Program-made: the position numbers and the translations under genes
Shown: positions 1 to 8,312 of the stretch, in pieces
How the letters are laid out: every line of letters begins with the position of its first letter
How positions within the stretch are numbered: position 1 is the stretch's first letter
Assembly: GCA_002450095.1 (NCBI GenBank)
Contig: DJYK01000025.1
Coordinates: forward strand, 1-47,549
Length of the DNA stretch: 47,549 nt
Direction: 5' to 3'
Origin: Mageeibacillus sp. UBA6980
GTDB lineage: Bacteria > Bacillota > Clostridia > Saccharofermentanales > Saccharofermentanaceae
Notes under the pieces: model-generated
Told to the model about the DNA's origin: nothing
The model's input: the letters and a program-made list of their open reading frames with translations, nothing else
Database searches by the model: none

Positions 1-1227
1 TGCCTGACCGAAGCAAGCAGAGAATGTAGGTGTAGGCTCTGTGATTCCACGCTCTGTACCTGCGAGCTTAGCAGTAAATCCGGAGAGGAAGTAGTACTGT
101 GTCTGCTCAGGTGTGAGGATGGAAACAGGAGGCAATACGCCGAAAGCGTCTGCGGAAAGGAAGATTACGTTCTCAGCAGCAGGGCCGGAAGAGATCTTGT
201 TAACGTTCTTGACGATCTTCTCGATATGATCGATAGGATAAGAAACACGAGTGTTCTCAGTAACGGACTTATCAGCGAAATCAATCTTGCCTTCAGCATC
301 AACAGTTACGTTCTCGAGGAGAGCATTTCTCTTGATGGCGTTGTAGATGTCAGGCTCGTTCTCCTTGGAGAGGTTGATAACCTTAGCATAGCATCCGCCC
401 TCGAGGTTGAATACGCCGTTGTCATCCCAGCCGTGCTCGTCATCACCGATGAGAAGTCTCTTAGGATCTGTGGAAAGTGTTGTCTTACCTGTACCGGAAA
501 GACCGAAGAAGATAGCTGTGTGCTTACCTTCCATATCTGTGTTAGCGGAGCAGTGCATGGAAGCCATACCGTTAAGGGGCAGGAAGTAGTTCTGCATGGA
601 GAACATACCCTTCTTCATCTCACCGCCGTACCATGTGTTGAGGATAACCTGCTCACGTGATGTAACGTTGAAGAGAACTGCTGTCTCGGAGTTGAGACCG
701 AGCTCCTTGAAGTTTTCAACCTTAGCCTTGGAAGCTGTGTAAACGATGAAGTTAGGCTCGAAAGAAGCTTCTTCCTCAGCTGTAGGCTGGATGAACATGT
801 TTCTTACGAAGTGTGCCTGCCAAGCAACTTCCATGATGAATCTTACTGCCATTCTTGTATCCTTGTTAGCACCGCAGAAACCGTCTACAACGTAGAGCTT
901 CTTGCCGGAGAGCTCATTAACTGCGAGCTTCTTACAAGCATCCCAAGCTTCCTGAGAAGCAGGATGGTTGTCGTTCGGATATTCAGGTGTTGTCCACCAT
1001 ACTGTGTCCTTGGACTTATCATCCATAACGATGAACTTATCTTTAGGAGAACGACCGGTATAGATACCTGTCATTACGTTAACAGCACCAAGCTCTGTCA
1101 ACTGACCCTTGTCATAACCTTCGAGAGAAGGATCCATCTCATCTTCAAAGAGCTTCTCGTAAGAAGGATTGTAGATGATTTCCTTGACGTCTTTGATGCC
1201 ATACTTTGTTAAATCAATGTTTGCCAT
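1..1227 (-). CDS. pckA: Phosphoenolpyruvate carboxykinase (ATP), C-terminus beyond window
   Basis: This enzyme interconverts oxaloacetate + ATP and phosphoenolpyruvate + CO2 + ADP in the cytosol. It serves gluconeogenesis or, in many anaerobes, CO2 fixation toward C4 acids. The visible 409 residues run from MANIDLTKYG to the window edge. They include the kinase P-loop GLSGTGKTTL with Lys248, and the conserved SADAFGVLPP and LSGFTAKLAGTERG segments that mark the ATP-dependent family. The family is about 530-540 residues, so roughly the last 125 are missing only because the window starts here. The start at 1227 follows a clear AAAGGAG ribosome binding site. A sigma-A-like promoter lies about 40 bases upstream, so it is probably a single-gene unit. 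Confidence 0.96.
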   Translation of the reverse strand, partial: MANIDLTKYGIKDVKEIIYNPSYEKLFEDEMDPSLEGYDKGQLTELGAVNVMTGIYTGRSPKDKFIVMDDKSKDTVWWTTPEYPNDNHPASQEAWDACKKLAVNELSGKKLYVVDGFCGANKDTRMAVRFIMEVAWQAHFVRNMFIQPTAEEEASFEPNFIVYTASKAKVENFKELGLNSETAVLFNVTSREQVILNTWYGGEMKKGMFSMQNYFLPLNGMASMHCSANTDMEGKHTAIFFGLSGTGKTTLSTDPKRLLIGDDEHGWDDNGVFNLEGGCYAKVINLSKENEPDIYNAIKRNALLENVTVDAEGKIDFADKSVTENTRVSYPIDHIEKIVKNVNKISSGPAAENVIFLSADAFGVLPPVSILTPEQTQYYFLSGFTAKLAGTERGITEPTPTFSACFGQA

Positions 1228-1262
1228 GATAAAACTCCTTTGCTTAATAATCACTAAATGCC

Positions 1263-1291
1263 ATTATAGCTTTTATTGTCGTTTTTTTCTA
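1263..1291 (-). promoter_or_regulatory. Putative sigma-A promoter of pckA
   Basis: On the minus strand a perfect -10 TATAAT (1263-1268) follows a 17-base spacer and a weaker -35 TAGAAA (1286-1291). The predicted start lies about 30 bases before the ATG, leaving room for the ribosome binding site. The 152-base gap containing it is AT-rich, and I see no convincing terminator for the preceding acyltransferase gene. Confidence 0.55.
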
Positions 1292-1379
1292 TTAAATTTT
1301 CATGAGAATGAATCTAATTAATCAAAACTAACTCATATTTATTTATAACGATCGGAAATGAAAGCAAACAAAAATCATT

Positions 1380-2438
1380 TCATGTTACGAGCGAACGAGA
1401 AGATCTTGTCGGGATCAGGGATATAAGCCACGCTGCAATAAGGCTTATGAGATATATCAGAAGACATTCCGCAACAGTTCCCGTGCTCCACCCTGTCACC
1501 TTGCAGATAATACACTCCCATATCCTTCCGATACCCATATGAATGCAAAAGACACCGAAACTGTACTTCGAAAGAAATCTCAGACATTTTTTTAACGGTT
1601 CATTCATCTTGTCAAATGGTATCGATAATACCAGAGTAAATACTGAAACAGAATAAAGTATCAGCCTGATTCCGCCGTAATCGAATCCGTAACGTAATTC
1701 GGGAATAAAGGGACAAAGAATCGCAAATATCAATGTGCATAATGATATGATCAGTGACCTGATCCGATAGGCACGGATGATCCTTAATAGATTCCAAGAG
1801 GTTAACACGGCACCCGCAACACAAAAAGGAAGTATCTCCATAAGCCTTCCTATCGGATACCACAATTCATATTCAAGTCTGCAGAACATCCGGTAATTTA
1901 ACCCCGAATACTGAAGTATCAAAGCCATTACCCCGAGAATCATAAGTATCTTCAAAGCATGTTTTTCAGTTGCTCTGATAATAAGCCAAAACAATACGGT
2001 AAATACTATAAGATCAAACTGAAACCAGAATTGCGGACAAAGATACCTGTCGGATCCGGTCAGGACCTGCCACATAAGGTCTTTCTTTGTAAACAGGATA
2101 TAAAAATCATTATTGATCCGGATCTTATTAAGTATCATTCCGATTATCGTATACACGATAAAATACAGAATACCCCAGACAAACTGAGGATAATAAAGTC
2201 TCCATACTCTCTTTCCGAGTAATGAAGGGTCTTTTTCCTTAAGCTTGTTAAAAGTCAGAAATATAGAGATGATAAAGAATACGGGGGCAGCCGCTCCGGC
2301 CATCCTGCTAAGGGCCGCCGACGGATAGAATCCCGGATCTTGACTTATATAGTAATGGGCACAGATAACACAAAAGCTGAAGACAGCCTTCATAAAAGCG
2401 ATACTGTAATTGAAATCGGATCTGATCTTATCAGGCAT
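1380..2438 (-). CDS. Acyltransferase 3 family integral membrane protein
   Basis: This 352-residue protein is strongly hydrophobic, with about ten membrane segments. Its first helix carries the pattern FMKAVFSFCVICAHYY, matching the N-terminal helix with the conserved His of acyltransferase-3 (OafA/WecH-like) proteins. Members move acetyl or other acyl groups onto extracytoplasmic polysaccharide, peptidoglycan or lipid targets; the substrate here cannot be read from sequence. Its start lies only about 15 bases beyond the tRNA terminator, with a weak AAGAGA ribosome binding site. It has no obvious promoter of its own and may depend on readthrough from the tRNA promoter. A later Met (MKAVFSF) is a possible alternative start. 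It has no glycan-synthesis neighbours. Confidence 0.75.
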   Translation of the reverse strand: MPDKIRSDFNYSIAFMKAVFSFCVICAHYYISQDPGFYPSAALSRMAGAAAPVFFIISIFLTFNKLKEKDPSLLGKRVWRLYYPQFVWGILYFIVYTIIGMILNKIRINNDFYILFTKKDLMWQVLTGSDRYLCPQFWFQFDLIVFTVLFWLIIRATEKHALKILMILGVMALILQYSGLNYRMFCRLEYELWYPIGRLMEILPFCVAGAVLTSWNLLRIIRAYRIRSLIISLCTLIFAILCPFIPELRYGFDYGGIRLILYSVSVFTLVLSIPFDKMNEPLKKCLRFLSKYSFGVFCIHMGIGRIWECIICKVTGWSTGTVAECLLIYLISLIAAWLISLIPTRSSRSLVT

Positions 2439-2452
2439 AATCTCTTGGTATT

Positions 2453-2480
2453 AAAAAAGCACTTGATCGACAAGTGCTTT
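2453..2480 (-). terminator. Intrinsic terminator after the tRNA-Thr/tRNA-Leu unit
   Basis: A perfect 10-bp stem, AAAGCACTTG paired with CAAGTGCTTT around a 5-base loop, is followed on the minus strand by a run of T. It lies just after the 3' end of tRNA-Leu and ends the tRNA transcript. It sits immediately before the acyltransferase start. Confidence 0.85.
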
Positions 2481-2486
2481 AGTAAA

Positions 2487-2571
2487 TGGTGGGGCTGGTG
2501 GGACTTGAACCCACACGATTTATGGTCGGCAGATTTTGAGTCTGCTGCGTCTGCCATTCCGCCACAACCCC
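2487..2571 (-). tRNA. tRNA-Leu (anticodon CAA)
   Basis: The 85-base cloverleaf has acceptor arms GGGGTTG and CAGCCCC and an encoded CCA end. The anticodon stem GCAGA/TCTGC frames the loop CTCAAAA, giving anticodon CAA (codon UUG). A long variable arm confirms the class II leucine type. It lies six bases downstream of tRNA-Thr on the same transcript. Confidence 0.96.
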
Positions 2572-2577
2572 TAACGG

Positions 2578-2652
2578 TGGAGCCAATGGTGGGAATCGAA
2601 CCCACGACCTATTCATTACGAGTGAATTGCTCTACCCCTGAGCCACATTGGC
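2578..2652 (-). tRNA. tRNA-Thr (anticodon CGT)
   Basis: The 75-base cloverleaf has acceptor arms GCCAATG and CATTGGC and an encoded CCA. The anticodon stem ATTCA/TGAAT holds the loop CTCGTAA, giving anticodon CGT (codon ACG). It is the first gene of a two-tRNA unit with its own promoter. Confidence 0.96.
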
Positions 2653-2669
2653 ATGACTTGTGCTTAAAA

Positions 2670-2698
2670 AGAATACTCATTAAGCACTTTTGTGTCAA
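2670..2698 (-). promoter_or_regulatory. Strong sigma-A promoter of the tRNA-Thr/tRNA-Leu unit
   Basis: On the minus strand a consensus -35 TTGACA (2693-2698), a 17-base spacer and -10 TATTCT (2670-2675) put the start a few bases before the tRNA-Thr 5' end. The -35 begins four bases after the ahcY stop. A 7-bp inverted repeat (GTGCTTA/TAAGCAC, 2660-2687) overlaps the spacer and -10; it may act as a weak ahcY 3' hairpin. Confidence 0.85.
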
Positions 2699-2701
2699 GC
2701 A

Positions 2702-3955
2702 TTAAAAATCCCATGAATTGACATACTTTTCCTGTTCAGGCGTAAGTTTGTCGATACTGATGTCGTGAGTATTTAACAGAATCTGCGCAACTCTGTTATC
2801 GATCTCATCGGGAGCCATATATACTTTCTTATCAAGGTTTTTACCGTTCCTTGCGATATATCTTGCAGACTGAGCCTGCAAAGCAAAACTCATATCCATG
2901 ATCTCTACGGCATGACCGTCGCCTGCCGCAAGATTAACAAGTCTTCCTTCTGCTATGATCGATACCGTATGTCCGTTCTTAAGTTCGTATCCGATTACAT
3001 TCTTACGGAGCTCCTTTGACGATACGGCCATTTCAGATAAATGCTTAACGTTGACTTCACAATCGAAGTGACCGGCATTGCAGCAGATCGCACCGTCCTT
3101 CATCTTGGCAAAATGTTCTGATGTAATGACATCCTTACATCCTGTAACGGTAATGAACAGATCGCCTTTATCGGCGGCCTGATCCATCGTCATTACTTCA
3201 TAGCCTTCCATCAATGCTTCGCATGCCTTAACGGGATCGATCTCTGTTACGATGACTTTCGCTCCGAGGCCTTTAGCTCTCATCGCGACTCCCCTGCCGC
3301 ACATTCCGTAACCTGCAACAACAACCGTCTTTCCTGCCACGATAAGATTAGTTGTAGCCATGATCGCTGTCCATACGGATTGTCCGGTCCCGTATCTGTT
3401 GTCAAAAAGATGCTTACATCTTGCATCATTGACCGCAATTACAGGATATAAGAGCTTACCTTCCCTCTCGAGGATATTGAGTCTGTGTACGCCGGTAGTG
3501 GTTTCCTCACATCCGCCGATGAGGTCCTTCGTAAGACTTTTAAGTTCCGAATGAAGGAGCATGGCAAAGTCACCGCCGTCATCGATAACGATGTCGGGAC
3601 CGAACGAGAGCGCCATCCTAAGATGATTGATATACTCTTCATCCGAATCTCCGTGTATCGTATATACGCTCATACCGGCATTCTTAACAAGCGCAGCGGC
3701 AACATCATCCTGCGTGGATAAAGGGTTGCATCCGGTCAGAGCAACTTCTGCTCCTCCCCTCATAAGCGCTCTGGCAAGGCAGGCTGTCTTGGCTTCAACA
3801 TGAACGCTGACAGCGATCTTCAAACCCTTGAAAGGCTGTTCTTCTATAAGCTCGGCTTCGATCGCACGGAGAACAGGCATGTTTCTGTATGCCCAATCGA
3901 TCTTTTCCTGACCGTAATCTGCAAGATTGATATCCTTGATATCGTAATTACTCAT
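2702..3955 (-). CDS. ahcY: Adenosylhomocysteinase (S-adenosyl-L-homocysteine hydrolase)
   Basis: This enzyme reversibly splits S-adenosylhomocysteine, the by-product of SAM-dependent methylation, into adenosine and homocysteine. The 417-residue protein shows the NAD-binding segment GYGMCGRGVAMRAKGLGA, the substrate region DDGGDF, EETTTGVHRL, the VNDARCKHLFDNRYGTGQS segment and the conserved C-terminal stretch YMAPDEIDNRVA. It is the shorter bacterial/archaeal form, without the roughly 40-residue insertion of the long type. I chose the ATG at 3955 because GAGGT lies seven bases before it. An in-frame upstream extension to 4027 would run into the purine nucleoside phosphorylase gene. It is the last gene of the secA operon, so methylation recycling is coupled to the purine enzyme next to it. 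Confidence 0.95.
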   Translation of the reverse strand: MSNYDIKDINLADYGQEKIDWAYRNMPVLRAIEAELIEEQPFKGLKIAVSVHVEAKTACLARALMRGGAEVALTGCNPLSTQDDVAAALVKNAGMSVYTIHGDSDEEYINHLRMALSFGPDIVIDDGGDFAMLLHSELKSLTKDLIGGCEETTTGVHRLNILEREGKLLYPVIAVNDARCKHLFDNRYGTGQSVWTAIMATTNLIVAGKTVVVAGYGMCGRGVAMRAKGLGAKVIVTEIDPVKACEALMEGYEVMTMDQAADKGDLFITVTGCKDVITSEHFAKMKDGAICCNAGHFDCEVNVKHLSEMAVSSKELRKNVIGYELKNGHTVSIIAEGRLVNLAAGDGHAVEIMDMSFALQAQSARYIARNGKNLDKKVYMAPDEIDNRVAQILLNTHDISIDKLTPEQEKYVNSWDF

Positions 3956-3965
3956 AGTTGATACC

Positions 3966-4805
3966 TCATATTGCTTTAATAAAAAGTTTTGCAAGTTTGC
4001 AACTGTCGGATGATGACTTCGCTGCATTATCCATAACTTCCTTATGACTTAATGCCTTATCCGATATTCCTGCCGCAAGATTAGAGATACAGGAAACAGC
4101 AGCGATCCTCATTCCGCAGTGTGAAGCTATTATGGCTTCGGGAACAGTCGACATACCGACTGCACCTGCGCCGAGTATCTTTAAAGCCTTTATCTCTGAG
4201 GGAGTCTCATACTGAGGGCCCTTGGAGTAGGCATATACGCCTTTATGAAGTCTTATCCCTTCCTGCTTGCCGATGGATTCAAGAATGCTTATATATTCAG
4301 GATCATATACATGTGACTGATCGGGGAATCTTTCCCCGAATTCATCGAGATTAGGTCCTCTTAAAGGAGAATCGCAGAAGAAAGAGAGATGATCCGTAAC
4401 GATCATAAGATCCGAAGGCTCCATGCCGTCGGCGATACCGCCTGCAGCATTGGTAAGATAGATTGTTCTGACACCAAGAACATACATAACTCTTACATAT
4501 AAGGAGCATAAAGATGTATCGTATCCTTCATATGAATGGAATCTTCCGGACATCATGAATACTCTTTTGCCTTCAAGGGTTCCGATCAGAAGCTTGCCCG
4601 CATGCCCCGGAACCGTTGAAACAGGAAATCCCGGAATATCGGCATATGATATGGAGATCGGATCTATACACTCATCGGCCAAAGGGGCAAGACCTGAACC
4701 CAATACAATACAGATCTTAGGGATCTGCCCGTCTTCTATACGAGTTTTTATATAAGCTGCCGCCTCTTTAACTGCGGCTGTTGTCTCAGATACAGATTTG
4801 ATCAT
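3966..4805 (-). CDS. Purine nucleoside phosphorylase (trimeric, inosine/guanosine type)
   Basis: This enzyme phosphorolyses purine nucleosides to free base and ribose-1-phosphate. The 279-residue length and motifs (VLGSGLAPLAD for phosphate binding, FPVSTVPGHAGKL, GRFHSYEGY, LTNAAGGI, GPQYETPSEIKAL, and VGMSTVPEAIIA with the downstream SCISNLAAGIS) are those of the low-molecular-mass trimeric PNP class, not hexameric DeoD. Its ATG overlaps the secA stop by four bases (ATGA), so the genes are translationally coupled. The neighbouring ahcY product makes adenosine. Trimeric PNPs prefer inosine and guanosine, so a deaminase elsewhere would be needed to link the two steps. Symbols in use include punA, pupG and deoD-like; I leave it blank. 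Confidence 0.93.
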   Translation of the reverse strand: MIKSVSETTAAVKEAAAYIKTRIEDGQIPKICIVLGSGLAPLADECIDPISISYADIPGFPVSTVPGHAGKLLIGTLEGKRVFMMSGRFHSYEGYDTSLCSLYVRVMYVLGVRTIYLTNAAGGIADGMEPSDLMIVTDHLSFFCDSPLRGPNLDEFGERFPDQSHVYDPEYISILESIGKQEGIRLHKGVYAYSKGPQYETPSEIKALKILGAGAVGMSTVPEAIIASHCGMRIAAVSCISNLAAGISDKALSHKEVMDNAAKSSSDSCKLAKLFIKAI

Positions 4806-7648
4806 GAATTCTTACCGCAACAATTCTTATATTTCTTGCCTGATCCGCATGGGCACGGGTCATTTCTTCCGACTTTGCTCTTATCTCTCTTTACGGGTTC
4901 CAAAGTCTTAGAACTCTGGGCCGCTCCCTGAACCTGCTTCGCCTGAGAAGGAATCGTTCTTTGTGAAGCAGTCGCTTTAGCAGCAGCGGAAGCCATAGGA
5001 GAGAACATGGCGGGTTCAGGGGCCTTCTCTTTGGAAGAGTCAGCAGACTGATCGGAGGAAGGAGCAGCATTTCTTACTTCAAATCTTCCTCTCATAAGAA
5101 GCTTAACAGCATCATTCTGTATTGCTTCATTCATCTCTTCGAACATCTCTCCGCCTTCGAGCTTATACTCAACGACAGGATCATGCTGACCTACTGATCT
5201 CATTCTTATGGAAGTCTGGAGCTGATCCATGGCATCGATATGATCCATCCACTTTGTATCAACAGTCATAAGAAGTATGGAACGCTCAGTCTGTCTGAAG
5301 ATCTCCTTACCAACGGAAGCTTCCTTGATCTCAAGGCTTTCCTTGGCCTGTTTATTGATCTCTTCGATAAGTTCAGACGAAGAAGGGATCTCCTTGTTCT
5401 CATCCTTGATATCAAGAATGATGGGAAGATCTCCGAAGATCTCGGCAAGTTTAGCGCCGAGAGAATATCTGTCAGAAGTAGATATCTTGCCGTCGTTGGC
5501 GAAGGCCGATACCTGTCTGTCGGAGACTTTCTCGAGCATCTTAAGCAGAGTCTCATGCATATCCTCACCGTCGATGACCTTACGGCGCTGCTCATAAGTG
5601 ATCGTACGCTGGATATTCATAACGTCATCATATTCGAGAACGTTCTTACGTGCGCCGAAGTGTACTGCCTCGAGTTTCTTCTGCGAGCTGTCGATGAGCT
5701 TGGTAAGCATACCGTTCTGGATCTCCATGGTCTCGTCAACACCCAAAGTGTTATAAAGACTGTTGACTCTGTCACCGCCGAATATCCTGAGAAGATCATC
5801 GTCAAGAGCGAGGAAGAACTTTGTGCGTCCGGGGTCACCCTGACGACCTGCACGTCCCTTGAGCTGATTATCGATTCGTCTTGATTCGTGTCTTTCCGTA
5901 CCAACAATGAACAGACCGCCGAGTTCTCTTACTTCATCCGCTTCAGGCTTGATCTCCATAGACTTCTTCTCATAGAGCTCGGCATACTTTTTACGCGCTT
6001 CGAGTATTGTCTCGTCATCTGTCTCATTATGAGCGGTGGAGGCTTCGATCATATCCTCATCATAGCCGAGTTTTCTCATTTCCTGCTTAACAAGGAACTC
6101 AGGGTTACCGCCGAGCAGGATATCCGTACCACGTCCCGCCATATTGGTGGCAATAGTAACGGCATTCTTTCTTCCCGCCTGAGCAACGATCTCCGCCTCT
6201 CGTCTGTGGTTCTTGGCGTTCAACACATTTGCCTGAATGCCAGCTTTACGGAACAGTTTATCAAGATACTCTGATTTATCAACGTTTACGGTACCGACGA
6301 GGACCGGCTGTCCGGTCTTATGTATCTCGATGACAGTCTTAAGAACGGCATGATACTTGCCTTTCTGAGTCTTGAATACTGCATCGTTCTCATCGATCCT
6401 CTGAATCTTCTTATTGGTAGGGATCTGAATAACGTCGAGATTATAGATCTGTCTGAATTCCGCTTCCTCAGTATAAGCAGTACCGGTCATTCCGGAGAGC
6501 TTATCGTACATACGGAAGAAGTTCTGGAAAGTGATAGTAGCAAGAGTCTTGTTCTCGTTAGCGACCTTTACGCCTTCCTTCGCCTCGATGGACTGGTGAA
6601 GACCGTCGCTGTATCTTCTGCCGGGCATCAGACGGCCGGTGAAATCATCTACGATAACGACTTCGCCCTCATCCGTAACGATATACTGTTCGTCTTTATG
6701 GAAGTTACCGTGAGCCTTCAAAGCATTGTTGATATAGTGTTGAAGATCGAAGTTGGAAGGATCGGAAAGATCTTCGATATTAAAGAATCTCTCGGCTTTT
6801 TTGATACCGTTCGCAGTGATGACCGAAGTCTTTGCCTTCTCGTCGATAACGTAGTCGGCATCACCGACGATCTCATCCATATCAACCTTGTCATCCGTCT
6901 CTACTACGGTGTAAGGCTTCAATGTGCGGACAAAATCATCCGCTTTCTTATAAAGATCCGAGGACGCTTCACCTCTTCCGGAAATTATAAGAGGCGTTCT
7001 CGCCTCATCGATAAGGATAGAGTCAACCTCGTCGACGATAGCATAATTCAATTCACGCTGAACCAACTGATCCTTCGAGACGACCATGTTATCACGAAGA
7101 TAGTCAAAACCGAATTCATTATTGGTTCCGTAAACGATATCGCAGGCATACATGCCCTTTCTGTCCTTGTTCGGAATATCGTGGATGATAAGTCCTACAG
7201 TAAGACCTAAGAATTTATAGACCTTACCCATCCATTCGGAGTCACGTTTTGCAAGATAATCATTTACGGTTACTACATGAACTCCCTTACCGGTAAGAGC
7301 ATTAAGGTAAACAGGCATAGTAGCAACGAGAGTCTTACCTTCACCCGTCTTCATCTCGGCGATTCTTCCCTGATGAAGAACGATACCGCCGATAATCTGG
7401 ACCGGATAAGGCTTAAGACCCAAAACTCTCCACGCTGCTTCTCTTACTGTAGCGAACGCTTCAGGCAGGATATCATCCAGTTTCTCGCCATCACTTAATC
7501 TGGCTTTAAATTCATCCGTCTTTGCACGCAGTTCGGCATCAGAAAGCTTCGAGTATTCTTCATCAAGAGCAAGTACTTTCTTCTTGATAGGTTCGATCTT
7601 CTTGATCTCATGATCGCTGTGCGTACCGAAAATTGCCTCTAAACCCAT
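4802..7648 (-). CDS. secA: Preprotein translocase ATPase SecA
   Basis: SecA is the motor that pushes preproteins through SecYEG at the cytoplasmic membrane. The 948-residue protein has the Walker A loop TGEGKT (residues 101-106), the Walker B-type segment VDEVDSILIDEAR (around 205-220), the preprotein crosslinking region, and helicase motifs TNMAGRGTDI and GRAGRQGDPG. It ends in a zinc-binding SEC-C tail (NDPCPCGSGKKYKNCC). Between the helical scaffold and the SEC-C tail is an Ala/Ser/Gln-rich linker. Translation starts two bases after the yerC-like stop, with AAAGGAG inside the end of that gene. The same SEC-C motif recurs in the small protein at 19335-19856. Confidence 0.98.
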   Translation of the reverse strand: MGLEAIFGTHSDHEIKKIEPIKKKVLALDEEYSKLSDAELRAKTDEFKARLSDGEKLDDILPEAFATVREAAWRVLGLKPYPVQIIGGIVLHQGRIAEMKTGEGKTLVATMPVYLNALTGKGVHVVTVNDYLAKRDSEWMGKVYKFLGLTVGLIIHDIPNKDRKGMYACDIVYGTNNEFGFDYLRDNMVVSKDQLVQRELNYAIVDEVDSILIDEARTPLIISGRGEASSDLYKKADDFVRTLKPYTVVETDDKVDMDEIVGDADYVIDEKAKTSVITANGIKKAERFFNIEDLSDPSNFDLQHYINNALKAHGNFHKDEQYIVTDEGEVVIVDDFTGRLMPGRRYSDGLHQSIEAKEGVKVANENKTLATITFQNFFRMYDKLSGMTGTAYTEEAEFRQIYNLDVIQIPTNKKIQRIDENDAVFKTQKGKYHAVLKTVIEIHKTGQPVLVGTVNVDKSEYLDKLFRKAGIQANVLNAKNHRREAEIVAQAGRKNAVTIATNMAGRGTDILLGGNPEFLVKQEMRKLGYDEDMIEASTAHNETDDETILEARKKYAELYEKKSMEIKPEADEVRELGGLFIVGTERHESRRIDNQLKGRAGRQGDPGRTKFFLALDDDLLRIFGGDRVNSLYNTLGVDETMEIQNGMLTKLIDSSQKKLEAVHFGARKNVLEYDDVMNIQRTITYEQRRKVIDGEDMHETLLKMLEKVSDRQVSAFANDGKISTSDRYSLGAKLAEIFGDLPIILDIKDENKEIPSSSELIEEINKQAKESLEIKEASVGKEIFRQTERSILLMTVDTKWMDHIDAMDQLQTSIRMRSVGQHDPVVEYKLEGGEMFEEMNEAIQNDAVKLLMRGRFEVRNAAPSSDQSADSSKEKAPEPAMFSPMASAAAKATASQRTIPSQAKQVQGAAQSSKTLEPVKRDKSKVGRNDPCPCGSGKKYKNCCGKNS

Positions 7649-7650
7649 TA

Positions 7651-8013
7651 TTAACTATCTCCTTTAAGTCTTCCGAGGGCGGTCCTGTATCCTCCGTCGG
7701 GATTGTTATAGCATGCTTTTACTCTTGAAATGGTAGTGGAACTGACTTTTGTGTCACTTCTCCCCTTACCTTTACGTTCTGTCTTGTCTTCATTTGCATT
7801 CTCAGGCGCTAATTCCCTTATTATCTCTTCATAACTCATTCCTTTATCGATGAGTTCCAGGATCTGCCATCTGTGAAGCATGGAACATAATTCGTTACGC
7901 GAACAAAGATCAATGAAGAATGAATGAAGCTCTTCAGATGTCTTAAGAGTCAAAATCGCCTTATAAAGGCTGTCCAAAGCCTTTCTTTCTTCAGTATCGA
8001 ATTCCATCGTCAT
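7651..8013 (-). CDS. YerC/YecD-type TrpR-like DNA-binding protein with an insertion in its helix-turn-helix
   Basis: The 120-residue protein matches the TrpR-like YerC family in its N-terminal core (LDSLYKAILTLKTSEELHSFFIDLCSRNEL, then LHRWQILELIDKGMSYEEI) and in the recognition helix TTISRVKACYNN with the following GGYRTAL. In the B. subtilis homologue, as I recall it, the two helices are joined by a few residues (TGAST). Here a hydrophilic, charged stretch of about 20 residues (70-89, PENANEDKTER onward) separates them. It may regulate its own operon or a target elsewhere. Its ATG overlaps the stop of the preceding small membrane protein (ATGA), and secA follows within two bases. The family call is firm; DNA target and effect of the insertion are unknown. 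Confidence 0.82.
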   Translation of the reverse strand: MTMEFDTEERKALDSLYKAILTLKTSEELHSFFIDLCSRNELCSMLHRWQILELIDKGMSYEEIIRELAPENANEDKTERKGKGRSDTKVSSTTISRVKACYNNPDGGYRTALGRLKGDS

Positions 8014-8237
8014 TCAAAAAGCGTAAGTGAAGCATCAACAAGGTCACCTATGTAACCGCTTACAAACAGATAAACAATCAACGCTGCGATAACAAGCAGC
8101 AGCAATACGACACTTATCCGTTTGAAGATTAGTTCCTTCCTGGCTTTACGCAAAACATCGCCGATGGTCTCGTTGCCATCTATGCTGCTGCTTACGGACG
8201 TAACGCCGATCGAAGGTCTTCTAACGTTGCTGTTCAT
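8010..8237 (-). CDS. Small single-pass membrane protein of unknown function, first gene of the secA operon
   Basis: The 75-residue protein has a polar N-terminus (MNSNVRRPSIGVTSVSSS), a basic stretch RKARKELIFKR, one membrane helix (ISVVLLLLVIAALIVYLFVSG) and a short acidic tail. The size and shape, one tail-side helix after a basic segment, recall SecE, but I see none of SecE's conserved residues and do not call it that. I chose the ATG at 8237 because the predicted promoter (8274-8302) would start transcription downstream of the alternative ATG at 8270. AAAGGTG lies before 8237, though somewhat far (12 bases). It overlaps the yerC-like gene by four bases. Confidence 0.6.
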   Translation of the reverse strand: MNSNVRRPSIGVTSVSSSIDGNETIGDVLRKARKELIFKRISVVLLLLVIAALIVYLFVSGYIGDLVDASLTLFE

Positions 8238-8273
8238 CGCTAATGGACACACCTTTCTAAAATAATCCATACA

Positions 8274-8302
8274 ATAATAACCTAACTTACCTTTTAAAAC
8301 AA
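8274..8302 (-). promoter_or_regulatory. Putative promoter of the small membrane protein-yerC-secA-PNP-ahcY operon
   Basis: On the minus strand -35 TTGTTT (8297-8302), a 17-base spacer and -10 TATTAT (8274-8279) lie in the 75-base gap after the TadE-like gene. They would start transcription about 30 bases before the chosen start at 8237. No clear terminator separates this from the upstream pseudopilin-like operon. Confidence 0.55.
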
Positions 8303-8312
8303 ATCTTTTACT

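Noticed and set aside
1276..1285. Single TTGTCGTTTT in the pckA promoter spacer
   Set aside because: A lone half-match to the Spo0A box, without the 10-bp tandem units seen at the other two loci; chance is enough to explain it.
2340..2705. 121-codon plus-strand reading across the tRNA genes
   Set aside because: It covers two tRNA genes and a terminator on the other strand; its apparent protein is translated tRNA.
6320..7210. 296-codon plus-strand reading opposite secA
   Set aside because: It mirrors the secA codons on the other strand, has no ribosome binding site and resembles no protein. The same holds for 5240-5884 and other antisense readings.
8010..8237. SecE
   Set aside because: Size and single helix fit, and it lies near secA, but the conserved SecE residues are not visible, and secE normally sits with nusG.
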